5,137 nt of DNA, taken from positions 1 to 5,137 of the forward strand of contig JACCYK010000623.1 of NCBI GenBank assembly GCA_013696525.1, given 5' to 3'. The DNA comes from Chloroflexia bacterium (GTDB lineage Bacteria > Chloroflexota > Chloroflexia > Thermomicrobiales > UBA6265). The position numbers and the translations under genes were made by a program. Numbering within the stretch: the first letter of the stretch is position 1; each line of letters starts with the position of its first letter. Below, one piece after another: positions 1 to 5,137 of this stretch. The notes under the pieces were generated by a model. That model was not told where the DNA came from. It searched no databases and saw only the letters and a list, made by a program, of their open reading frames with translations.

Positions 1-561
1 GTGATCGGGGTTGGCCTGGGCCTGGTTGCCGGGTATTTCGGGGGCAAGGCCGACCTCGTGATCATGCGCCTGCTCGACGTGCTCTTCGCCTTTCCCGCCA
101 TCCTGCTGGCGATCACGATCGTGACGATCCTGGGGCCGAGCGTGCGAAACCTGGTGATCACGATCGGCATCATCTACCTGCCGCGGATGGCACGGATCGC
201 CCGCGCCCCCACGCTGTCGATCCGGGAACGAGAGTTTGTGGAAGCGGCGCGGTCGATCGGGGTTTCGGACTTCAACATCCTGCGGCGTCACATCCTGCCG
301 AATATCGCCTCGCCGGTGCTCGTCGAGGTCAGCCTCGCTCTGGGCCAGGTGCTGCTGACGGAGACGGCGTTGAGCTTCCTTGGCCTCGGGCCGCCGCCGC
401 CCGACCCGAGCTGGGGAGCGATGGTGAGCGAGGGCCGGGCCTTCATGCAGTTAGCGCCCTGGACCGTCCTGGCTCCCGGCGCCGCCATCGTGGTCGCGAC
501 CGGCGCCTTCTTGCTGATCGGCAGCGGCCTGCGCTCAGCCCTGAACCCGCGGGATCATTAG
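1..561 (+). CDS. DppC/OppC-type ABC transporter permease, 5' truncated by the window edge
   Basis: Inner-membrane permease subunit of a peptide/nickel-type (DppBCDF/OppBCDF) ABC importer. Only the last 186 codons are present. The GTG at position 1 is probably an internal Val codon, because family members are usually about 280-300 residues and this match begins around a third of the way in, at the Gly-rich AGYFGG segment. Visible marks are the RLLDVLFAFP segment (residues 23-32), the EAA coupling loop with E81-A82-A83, G87 and the LP at 99-100 that docks onto the ATPase, and the family signature LSFLGLG followed by a proline-rich turn and PSWG. Hydrophobic segments lie near residues 30-60, 105-127 and 150-177. 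The reading frame ends in TAG at 559-561. No second permease or DppD/DppF ATPase gene follows, so this gene closes its operon here, and those subunits must lie upstream or elsewhere. The family call is firm; the substrate (peptide, nickel, sugar oligomer) cannot be decided. Confidence 0.93.
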   Translation: MIGVGLGLVAGYFGGKADLVIMRLLDVLFAFPAILLAITIVTILGPSVRNLVITIGIIYLPRMARIARAPTLSIREREFVEAARSIGVSDFNILRRHILPNIASPVLVEVSLALGQVLLTETALSFLGLGPPPPDPSWGAMVSEGRAFMQLAPWTVLAPGAAIVVATGAFLLIGSGLRSALNPRDH

Positions 562-576
562 GGCGTGCCTGCCAAG

Positions 577-611
577 GCGACGTTGGCCCCCTGAGGGGTC
601 TCGCTCGTCGC
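577..611 (+). terminator. Two-part hairpin after the DppC-type gene, without a T-tract
   Basis: Sixteen bases after the stop codon, GCGACG (577-582) pairs with CGTCGC (606-611). Inside it GGCCCC (585-590) pairs with GGGGTC (595-600; one G-U) around a CTGA loop, with an internal loop of TT against TCGCT. That gives about 12 stem pairs. No T-run follows, so this is not a classical intrinsic terminator. It may mark a Rho-dependent end or protect a 3' end. The position between two different transporter operons supports an end-of-transcript role. Confidence 0.35.
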
Positions 612-787
612 GGTACCGCCGCCGCAACGCTCGCGAACCGGATGCTGGATGCACGCTGGCGCTGATTGGGCGGCCGTCGTCGCCGCGGGCGCCGCCAAAG
701 ACGAACGGATACGCCCGCCATCGCGATAGCGCGAGTGCCGTCTCCCCGTTCCAAAAGACATGAGCTTGGGAGCAGAAAAACCGGCTA

Positions 788-817
788 TTGACACTCCGGC
801 AATGCCATTGATAGCAT
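788..817 (+). promoter_or_regulatory. Sigma70-type promoter with extended -10, driving the sugar transporter operon
   Basis: A perfect -35 TTGACA (788-793) is followed after 18 bases by TAGCAT (812-817), which matches the -10 consensus at 4 of 6 positions, including both outer T's and the first A. TG at 809-810 with one base before the hexamer makes it an extended -10, which compensates for the weak core. Transcription would start near 823-826 and leave a leader of about 70-75 bases. An A5 tract at 776-780 sits where an UP element would lie. It is the only good promoter-like sequence I found between the two operons. It is a prediction from consensus only. Confidence 0.6.
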
Positions 818-837
818 GGTGGCCCAATGGCTGCCGG
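796..837. repeat. Imperfect 13-bp-arm inverted repeat spanning the core promoter
   Basis: CCGGCA (796-801) plus GCCATTG (804-810) is mirrored by CAATGGC (825-831) plus TGCCGG (832-837). Thirteen positions match, with a two-base AT bulge in the left arm only and a 14-base centre that contains the -10 hexamer. The left arm lies upstream of the predicted transcription start, so an RNA hairpin from this promoter is not possible. If functional it would act as DNA, for example as paired regulator half-sites on either side of the -10. Confidence 0.45.
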
Positions 838-850
838 CTCACCGTTGAGC
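837..850. promoter_or_regulatory. CG-centred 14-bp dyad, candidate LacI-family operator
   Basis: GCTCA (837-841) and TGAGC (846-850) are perfect inverted arms around a centre whose middle bases are CG, so 12 of 14 positions are symmetric. Even-length palindromes with a central CG are typical of LacI-family operators, the usual regulators of sugar ABC operons. The site starts about 13 bases after the predicted transcription start, where a bound repressor would block initiation or elongation. As RNA it could also fold into a 5-bp stem with a CCGT loop, or an alternative stem ACCG/CGGT (841-853). No regulator gene is in the window. Confidence 0.35.
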
Positions 851-881
851 GGTAGCGATGCCTCATCATCGCCGCGGATGG

Positions 882-892
882 AAAGGACGGAG
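882..892 (+). promoter_or_regulatory. Ribosome-binding site supporting the GTG start at 898
   Basis: A purine-rich run holds two Shine-Dalgarno-like cores: AAAGGA at 882-887 (10 bases before the start) and GGAG at 889-892 (5 bases before it). This supports GTG 898. The ATG at 878 is out of frame with the gene, and no other in-frame start precedes the Tat motif. Confidence 0.6.
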
Positions 893-897
893 AAGTT

Positions 898-2280
898 GTG
901 GATACCAGGCATTCTCGACGGACAATCCTCAAAGGCGCGGGTGTTAGCACGGCGGCGCTGACCGCCTTCTCGTTCGCTGGCCGTCCGACCTGGGTCCGCG
1001 CTCAGGACGCCGGATTTGACTACGCGGCGGCCGCCGAGCCATACCAGGGGGTCACCATCGGCGCCCCCTTCCTGGACCGGCCGGGCTACCGGGCGGCCCA
1101 GGCCATGCTTCCAGAGTTCCAAGAGATCACCGGCATAACGGTCAACGTCGAGATCATGCCATATGAGAACAGTCGCGAGAAGCAGGTGCTCGACTTCACC
1201 GGGGGCACCGGATTTTACGACATCGTCCTCGTCGATGTGGTTTGGATCGGCGAGTTCGCGGCCTCGCAATGGATCACGCCGCTGAGCACGTTCACCGACA
1301 ATCCGGCCCTGGCCGACCCCGCCCTCAACCTGGACGGATTCTTTCCGATCCTGCTCGAATCATTCGGGACCTGGGACAAGGTGGTCTACGGGTTGCCGTT
1401 CGATAACTACTCCGGATTGATGTACTACAACCGGGCGATGCTCGCCGACGCCGGCTTCGATGCCCCCCCGAACACCTGGCAGGATCTGAAGGACGTCTAT
1501 GGTCCGGCGTTGACGTCCGGCGACCAGGTCGCCTACGCCCTCCAGTCGCGCCGGGGCGAGACCCAGTCCGCGGACTCGTTCATGCGCATGGTCTGGGCCT
1601 TCGGCGGCAGTTTGCTTAATCCGGACACGTTCGAGCCGAACCTCAGCTCCCCCGAGTCGATGGCTGGGCTCCAATTCCGCCAGGACCTGATGGCGATCAT
1701 GCCGCCGGACGTCGTCGAATGGGACCATGACGAAACCGTGCAGGGCCTGGCGCAGGGCCGGGTCGGGGTCATTAACGAGTGGAGCGGCTTCTACGAGACG
1801 CTCGCCAATCCGGAAACCTCGACGATCGCCGAGGATCTCGGGATCGGGATCGAGCCGGAAGGACCGGGCGGGCGGCAACCGGCGCTGGGCGGGTTCTCGC
1901 TGGCGGTCAATTCGCAGAGCCCGGAGGAGAAGCAGGCGGCGGCCTGGCTCTTCATTCAGTGGGTCACCTCCGAGGCGAAGGCCACGGAATACATCGAGCA
2001 GGGCGGCGTCTCCGGCCGCACGAGCCCGTACGAGGATTCGGCGCTCCGGGAGCGCTTCCCGTTTTTCGAGCCGCTTGTCGAGTCGTGGAATGAGTACGGG
2101 AACCCAGTCTTCCGACCGCGCTTCCCGGAATGGCCACAAATGTCGGAGATCATTGCCCAATACGGCAGCGAGATGCAGCTCGGCAGCAGCTCGGTTGAGG
2201 ACGGGGTGAGGGTGATTGAGGAAGCGCTCATGCCGCTCCTCGAGCCGTACATCTCGGGCGAGCGGCCGAGGCTGCAATAG
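898..2280 (+). CDS. Tat-exported extracellular solute-binding protein, family 1 (sugar ABC importer)
   Basis: 460-residue high-affinity receptor of a CUT1-type carbohydrate ABC importer; it captures the sugar outside the membrane and delivers it to the two permeases encoded downstream. The N-terminus is a twin-arginine signal: S6-R7-R8-T9-I10-L11-K12, a hydrophobic stretch to about residue 27, and a V-R-A cleavage site predicted after A35. There is no lipobox Cys. The mature part has typical SBP_bac_1 features: the [23 protein letters not shown] start, [20 protein letters not shown] (about 106-125), the [23 protein letters not shown] hinge segment (about 165-187), a VGVINEWSG segment, and [20 protein letters not shown] leading to the C-terminal lobe. 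Length is normal for the family. Start is GTG with a good ribosome site; the Tat motif begins within six codons. A C7 run at 1463-1469 keeps frame. It is the first gene of the operon, behind the promoter at 788-817. The substrate is unknown; several aromatic residues suit a mono-, disaccharide or polyol. Confidence 0.93.
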   Translation: MDTRHSRRTILKGAGVSTAALTAFSFAGRPTWVRAQDAGFDYAAAAEPYQGVTIGAPFLDRPGYRAAQAMLPEFQEITGITVNVEIMPYENSREKQVLDFTGGTGFYDIVLVDVVWIGEFAASQWITPLSTFTDNPALADPALNLDGFFPILLESFGTWDKVVYGLPFDNYSGLMYYNRAMLADAGFDAPPNTWQDLKDVYGPALTSGDQVAYALQSRRGETQSADSFMRMVWAFGGSLLNPDTFEPNLSSPESMAGLQFRQDLMAIMPPDVVEWDHDETVQGLAQGRVGVINEWSGFYETLANPETSTIAEDLGIGIEPEGPGGRQPALGGFSLAVNSQSPEEKQAAAWLFIQWVTSEAKATEYIEQGGVSGRTSPYEDSALRERFPFFEPLVESWNEYGNPVFRPRFPEWPQMSEIIAQYGSEMQLGSSSVEDGVRVIEEALMPLLEPYISGERPRLQ

Positions 2281-2337
2281 TTCGGCTTCGGAGCGGCTGA
2301 TATGCAAGCGGTGTTGCCCGTTCGGTAGCCGGCGGCT

Positions 2338-2341
2338 GAGG
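2338..2341 (+). promoter_or_regulatory. Ribosome-binding site that decides between two adjacent ATG codons
   Basis: GAGG at 2338-2341 lies only 2 bases before ATG 2344 but 5 bases before ATG 2347, so 2347 is the better-spaced start. An in-frame ATG at 2302 is excluded by a TAG at 2326-2328. A small AGCC/GGCT hairpin (2327-2337) touches the site and could modestly tune translation. Confidence 0.5.
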
Positions 2342-2346
2342 CGATG

Positions 2347-2925
2347 ATGATAGGGTCGCGGGGAGCACCCGACATCCCGGCGCTGGCGCGGCAAGCACTG
2401 GATGAAGTGGCGGGTGTCTTTACGCCCGCCACCTCCGCGGCCGCCGCCAAAATGACTGACGAAATCCTCCAGGCTCAACGCATTGCCTGCTATGGCGTCG
2501 GGCGGGAGGGTCTCATGATGCAGGCCTTCGGCATGCGCCTGGCGCACCTCGGGCTCGACGCACATATCGTCGGCGACATGACCACGCCGCCGGTCGGCCC
2601 TGGCGACCTCCTGATCGTTAGCGCCGGACCCGGCGCGTTCTCGACCGCGCTCGGCCTGCTTGGCGTCGCCCACGCGGCAGAGGCCCGAACGCTCGTCGTC
2701 ACTGCCCAGCCGCGGGGCGAGGCAGCGCGACAGGCTGATGTGGTGATCCATCTGCCGGCACAAACAATGGCCGACGATACCGGTCCGGTAGTCAGCCTGT
2801 TGCCGATGGGCAGTCTCTACGAGGCGGCGCTCTTGATCTTCTTCGACCTGCTCTCTATGCTGCTGCGAGAGCGGACCGCACAAACGCCGGAGCAAATGCG
2901 GGCGCGCCACACGAACCTGGAATGA
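2347..2925 (+). CDS. SIS-domain protein, 6-phospho-3-hexuloisomerase-like (HxlB/PHI family)
   Basis: 192-residue single SIS-domain sugar (phosphate) isomerase-like protein of the cytoplasm. Length and architecture match PHI, which interconverts 3-hexulose 6-phosphate and fructose 6-phosphate. Matching landmarks are GVGREG (50-55), the helix with MRLAHLG (63-69), HIVGDMTTP (73-81), GDLLIVSAG (86-94), the PMGSLYE motif with E159, and the C-terminal RHTNLE (187-192) with H188; the Glu and the Arg-His are well conserved in PHI. The loop that is normally SGSGET, which binds sugar phosphate, reads A93-G-P95-G-A-F98, so its three hydroxyl residues are gone, and the Ser of GxGRS is E54. This suggests a divergent subfamily with another ligand rather than a true PHI; no hexulose-6-phosphate synthase is adjacent. 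The gene sits between the binding protein (66-base gap) and the permeases (81-base gap), pointing to a role in metabolism of the imported sugar. The alternative start ATG 2344 adds one residue. Family is firm, reaction is not. Confidence 0.88.
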   Translation: MIGSRGAPDIPALARQALDEVAGVFTPATSAAAAKMTDEILQAQRIACYGVGREGLMMQAFGMRLAHLGLDAHIVGDMTTPPVGPGDLLIVSAGPGAFSTALGLLGVAHAAEARTLVVTAQPRGEAARQADVVIHLPAQTMADDTGPVVSLLPMGSLYEAALLIFFDLLSMLLRERTAQTPEQMRARHTNLE

Positions 2926-2956
2926 GCGACGCGACGGCATAGGCAGCGGGCGTCGC
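2926..2956 (+). other. Intercistronic hairpin directly after the SIS gene
   Basis: GCGACGC (2926-2932), starting on the base after the TGA, is the perfect complement of GCGTCGC (2950-2956) around a 17-base loop. A second copy of GCGACG at 2931-2936 could pair with the same right arm. No T-run follows and the next gene continues on the same strand, so transcript processing, 3'-end protection or partial attenuation is more likely than full termination. Confidence 0.35.
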
Positions 2957-3006
2957 GATCCGCCAGTCCCGGCGCTTGGCCGGCGACCGGGCGAGGACTT
3001 GGCTCG

Positions 3007-3957
3007 ATGAGCGAGGCGCACCGTGATCCGACACCTGCCGCGGACCTGACGCTGGCCAGACCGGCGTGGCGTTGGCGACGCCCGCGGGTCGACCGCACGC
3101 CCGTCTTGATGATCGCGCCGGCGGTCATCGTGCTGGTCCTGATCGGGGTCTATCCGCTCTTCTACGCGCTGCGCACCAGTTTTCAGCTTTACCAGGTCAC
3201 GAAGCCTTATCTTGGCACACCCTGGGTCGGTTTCGCTAACTACGCGACGGCCTTGCAGGACCCGCTCTTCTGGTCTTCCCTCTCGCGCACCGGACTCTTC
3301 TTCCTGCTCACGGTTCCGGTGCAAATCGTCCTCGGCGTTGCGGTCGCCCTGCTCCTGACGAGCACGCGCTGGCGGCGGCTCTCCGGCATCACCCGTGTCC
3401 TCCTCGTGCTCCCGATCGCGACGACGCCGACGGTGGTCGGACTCATCGGCCGGCTGGTCTACAACCGGGATTTCGGCTTGTTCAACTGGGCACTGGGGCT
3501 CATCGGCATCCCGCCGGTCAACTGGCTCGGTGACTCCAGCGCTGCCATGGCGACGATTGCCTTAACCGACACCTGGCAATGGCTTCCCTTTGTCGCCCTG
3601 GTGGCGATGTCCGGGCTCACCTCGGTCTCACCGGACATTATCGAGGCCTCGCGGTTGGAGACCAACCGGGCCCTCGAGATTTTTTGGTACGTCCAGCTCC
3701 CGTACCTCTTGCCGGGGCTCACCGCGGTGTTGATCATTCGGACCGCCGACATCCTCAAGCTCTTCGACATGATTTTCGTCCTGACCCGCGGCGGACCGGG
3801 CGTCGCCACCGATCTGGTCAGCGTCTACGTGCAGCGGGTCGGCTTTCGCGTGTTTGATATGGGGCTCGCCTCGGCCCAGGCGATCCTGCTGCTCGTTCTC
3901 TGCAACGTCCTGGCCCAGACCTACATCCGGCTCTTCTACCGGGAGATCGAAGCGTGA
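3007..3957 (+). CDS. MalF/UgpA-type sugar ABC transporter permease
   Basis: 316-residue inner-membrane subunit that, with the next gene, forms the channel of a CUT1-type sugar importer. A charged cytoplasmic N-terminus (1-30) precedes six predicted membrane segments near residues 33-57, 95-118, 128-150, 182-204, 235-257 and 285-310. The family motif [11 protein letters not shown] lies at 259-269. The EAA coupling loop begins E213-A214-S215 and ends L231-P232 with normal spacing, but the position that is almost always Gly is T219 and the usual D-G-A reads E-T-N. The rest of the frame looks intact, so this is a substitution rather than a frameshift. Start ATG 3007 has GAGGA (2993-2997) 9 bases upstream. 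Its 3' end overlaps the MalG-type gene by 4 bases, so the two are translationally coupled. No ATPase gene lies nearby; in many Gram-positive and Chloroflexota genomes one shared MsmK/UgpC-type ATPase serves several such importers. The substrate is not determined. Confidence 0.94.
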   Translation: MSEAHRDPTPAADLTLARPAWRWRRPRVDRTPVLMIAPAVIVLVLIGVYPLFYALRTSFQLYQVTKPYLGTPWVGFANYATALQDPLFWSSLSRTGLFFLLTVPVQIVLGVAVALLLTSTRWRRLSGITRVLLVLPIATTPTVVGLIGRLVYNRDFGLFNWALGLIGIPPVNWLGDSSAAMATIALTDTWQWLPFVALVAMSGLTSVSPDIIEASRLETNRALEIFWYVQLPYLLPGLTAVLIIRTADILKLFDMIFVLTRGGPGVATDLVSVYVQRVGFRVFDMGLASAQAILLLVLCNVLAQTYIRLFYREIEA

Positions 3958-4835
3958 GCGCATCCTCGGCCACCGTCAGTTCAAGCCCCCGGCCCAGCCA
4001 GCGGTCACGGCGGCGGTGGCGGATCTCGCTCGCCGATATCGCCCAGTTGGTCGCAATCCTCCTGCTGGCCGTCTTTATCCTGGTACCGATCTATTGGATG
4101 GCTTCGACCTCGCTCAAGACCGGGAACCAGACGTTCGCGATACCTCCGGTCTTCATTTTCGAGCCAACGTTCGAGCACTACCGTGAGGTCTTCGCCGAGG
4201 GCGTCGTCACCAAGGGCCTCCGCAACAGTCTGATTGTCGCCACCGGTTCGACGCTGCTCGCGCTCCTGCTGGGCACCCCGGCCGCCTACGCGATGGCGCG
4301 CTTCGATTTCCGGGGCAAGGCGAGCCTGTGGTTCTGGATCATCTCCAACCGCTTCATCTCGCCAATCGTCGTTGCCCTCCCGTTTTTCCTCCTGGCGCGC
4401 GATTTCTCGTTGCTCGATACCCACTTGGTTTTGATCCTGACCTACCTCACCTTCAACATCCCACTTGTCATCTGGCTCTGCATCGACCAGTTTCGCGCGA
4501 TCCCGCGCGAGATCGACCAGGCCGCGCTCGTCGATGGGGCGAACCAATGGGAAGCCTTGCGGACGATCGTCTTGCCGCTCGCGATACCAGGCATCGTCGT
4601 GGCGGCGATTCTCTGCTTTGTCTTCAGTTGGAACGAGTTCTTGTTCGCGCTGGTGCTGACGCGGGCGGAGGCCAAGACCGCGCCGGTCGAGGCGGCCAAC
4701 TTTATGACCGGCTTCGGGATTCGCTGGGGAGCGATGATGGCGACGGGGACGCTGATCGTCCTACCGGTCGTCGTCTTTGCCGCCATCGTCTCTCGCCACC
4801 TGGTGCGTGGCCTAACGATGGGTGCCGTCAAATAG
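3954..4835 (+). CDS. MalG/UgpE-type sugar ABC transporter permease
   Basis: 293-residue second permease of the sugar importer. An Arg/Ser-rich cytoplasmic N-terminus (1-26) precedes six predicted membrane segments, near residues 30-51, 92-115, 125-147, 155-177, 211-233 and 260-282. The segment after the first helix, [11 protein letters not shown] (46-56), is typical of MalG-type permeases. The EAA coupling loop is standard, with Q189-A190-A191, D194-G195-A196 and L207-P208, in contrast to the altered loop of its partner. [12 protein letters not shown] (225-236) is the usual MalG-family motif. The gene starts at GTG 3954 within a GTGA overlap with the upstream stop, with GGGAG (3941-3945) 8 bases before it, which indicates coupled translation and equal amounts of the two permeases. 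A hairpin (4842-4859) follows the stop. Family assignment is firm; the sugar is unknown. Confidence 0.95.
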   Translation: MSASSATVSSSPRPSQRSRRRWRISLADIAQLVAILLLAVFILVPIYWMASTSLKTGNQTFAIPPVFIFEPTFEHYREVFAEGVVTKGLRNSLIVATGSTLLALLLGTPAAYAMARFDFRGKASLWFWIISNRFISPIVVALPFFLLARDFSLLDTHLVLILTYLTFNIPLVIWLCIDQFRAIPREIDQAALVDGANQWEALRTIVLPLAIPGIVVAAILCFVFSWNEFLFALVLTRAEAKTAPVEAANFMTGFGIRWGAMMATGTLIVLPVVVFAAIVSRHLVRGLTMGAVK

Positions 4836-4841
4836 TCGTCG

Positions 4842-4859
4842 GGCGGCGGAGCCGTCGCC
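4842..4859 (+). other. Compact hairpin 6 bases after the MalG-type gene stop
   Basis: GGCGGCG (4842-4848) pairs with CGTCGCC (4853-4859) over 7 bp, with one G-U, around the tetraloop GAGC. It lies in the 60-base gap before the TIM-barrel gene and has no T-run. It could protect the upstream message or lower expression of the downstream gene; a true terminator is unlikely because the next gene has only a 36-base gap after it and a normal ribosome-binding site. Confidence 0.4.
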
Positions 4860-4895
4860 AGGCTCACCGTCCCGAATGCGCTTCGCGAGGATGCC

Positions 4896-5137
4896 ATGGA
4901 GTTCGGAATCAATCTCAGCTTTGCCCTCAAGCGGTGGCCGGAGCCGGAGCGATGGGCCCGGCTGGTGCGCGAGGAGCTGGGGCTCGAGCTGGTTCAGTTC
5001 ACCTTTGACCACCTTGATCCATGGTGGCCGGCTGCCGAGCGTGGCGCCATGGCGGCGCGCGTCCGCCGTGCCGTCGCTGATCAGGGGCTGACGCTCCACA
5101 GCGCCCAGATTGGGCTGGCCTGGTACACCTATAATGG
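4896..5137 (+). CDS. Sugar phosphate isomerase/epimerase, xylose-isomerase-like TIM barrel (3' truncated by the window edge)
   Basis: Eighty complete codons are present, and no stop occurs before the edge. The start ATG 4896 has GAGG (4887-4890) 5 bases upstream; the ATG at 4891 is out of frame. The protein opens with a beta strand, FGINLSFA (3-10), then a helix with [12 protein letters not shown], a second strand ELVQFTFD (31-38), the HLDPWWP turn, a helix, and a third strand [16 protein letters not shown] (65-80). This beta-alpha order, with H68-S69 after strand three, is that of the AP-endonuclease-2/xylose-isomerase-like family, which includes ketose and ketose-phosphate 3-epimerases and isomerases that bind a metal in the barrel; full proteins are usually about 270-320 residues. 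Metal ligands would lie in the missing part. It is the fifth gene of the importer operon, 60 bases after the MalG-type gene, and would act on the imported sugar or its phosphate. Family likely; substrate and exact reaction cannot be called. Confidence 0.8.
   Translation, partial: MEFGINLSFALKRWPEPERWARLVREELGLELVQFTFDHLDPWWPAAERGAMAARVRRAVADQGLTLHSAQIGLAWYTYN

Larger units (their letters stand above)
562..897. other. 336-base gene-free region between two transporter operons
   Basis: No coding frame here is convincing: plus-strand frames are short and lack ribosome-binding sites, and minus-strand frames are Arg/Pro-rich products of G+C-rich sequence. From the left the region holds the post-stop hairpin (577-611), a perfect 10-base palindrome GCGGTACCGC (610-619), a G+C-rich stretch of about 130 bases with nothing recognisable, two short A-tracts (753-756 and 776-780) about two helical turns apart just upstream of the promoter, the promoter with its dyads (788-850), and a leader of roughly 70 bases to the start codon at 898. 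Confidence 0.8.

Noticed and set aside
1..300. Dense GATC tetranucleotides in the DppC-type gene
   Set aside because: Most come from Ile ATC codons preceded by a G-ending codon, as expected in a hydrophobic protein from a G+C-rich genome.
610..619. Perfect 10-base palindrome GCGGTACCGC
   Set aside because: Short, G+C-rich, far from the promoter and without a partner copy; chance is enough to explain it.
858..947. A short ORF in the leader (ATG 858) overlapping the binding protein start, a possible leader peptide
   Set aside because: No good ribosome site before ATG 858, no run of regulatory codons, and it overlaps the main start out of frame.
535..1269. A 244-codon minus-strand frame covering the gap and the start of the binding protein gene
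   Set aside because: Low-complexity composition with no family features, and it runs through the promoter and the Tat signal of a firm gene.
1463..1469. A C7 run in the binding protein gene, a possible frameshift or slippage site
   Set aside because: The frame on both sides gives normal family sequence (GFDAPPNTW), so nothing is broken.
1360..3324. A 654-codon open frame on the minus strand, antisense to the binding protein and SIS genes
   Set aside because: Its product is Arg/His/Pro-rich without a recognisable domain, crosses two well-supported genes and two gaps, and is what codon bias in G+C-rich genes leaves on the opposite strand.
4005..4547. A 180-codon minus-strand frame inside the MalG-type gene
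   Set aside because: Asp/Glu/Arg-rich antisense shadow of a membrane protein gene; no motif seen.

Overview
The window comes from a G+C-rich bacterium (roughly two thirds G+C by eye). All convincing genes lie on the + strand. The mix of a dipeptide-type permease, a Tat-exported sugar-binding protein without a lipobox, two MalF/MalG-type permeases, a PHI-like SIS protein and a TIM-barrel sugar-phosphate isomerase is typical of accessory carbohydrate loci in Chloroflexota such as Thermomicrobia/Sphaerobacter relatives, and also of some Actinobacteria. This placement is an inference from gene style and composition, not from a marker gene. I saw no RNA gene, mobile element or CRISPR array.

Layout. 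Positions 1-561 hold the C-terminal part of a DppC/OppC-type permease that ends an upstream peptide-type ABC transporter operon. Positions 562-897 hold no gene: a hairpin follows the stop codon, then comes a featureless stretch, then a good sigma70-type promoter (TTGACA plus extended -10 at 788-817) embedded in two inverted repeats, and a short leader. A second operon then runs to the end of the window: a family 1 solute-binding protein (898-2280), a SIS-domain 6-phospho-3-hexuloisomerase-like protein (2347-2925), a MalF-type permease (3007-3957), a MalG-type permease with a 4-base GTGA overlap (3954-4835), and the first 80 codons of a xylose-isomerase-like TIM-barrel protein (4896 to the edge).

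How the parts fit. The binding protein, the two permeases and a nucleotide-binding subunit not in this window would form a CUT1-type sugar or polyol importer. The SIS protein and the TIM-barrel protein look like isomerases or epimerases acting on the imported sugar or its phosphate. The substrate cannot be read from the sequence. The most unusual points are: the SIS protein has lost every hydroxyl residue of the usual phosphate-binding loop while keeping the family's conserved Glu and C-terminal Arg-His; the MalF-type permease lacks the near-invariant Gly of its EAA coupling loop while its MalG partner keeps it; and the promoter region carries a 14-bp, CG-centred dyad that resembles a LacI-family operator.
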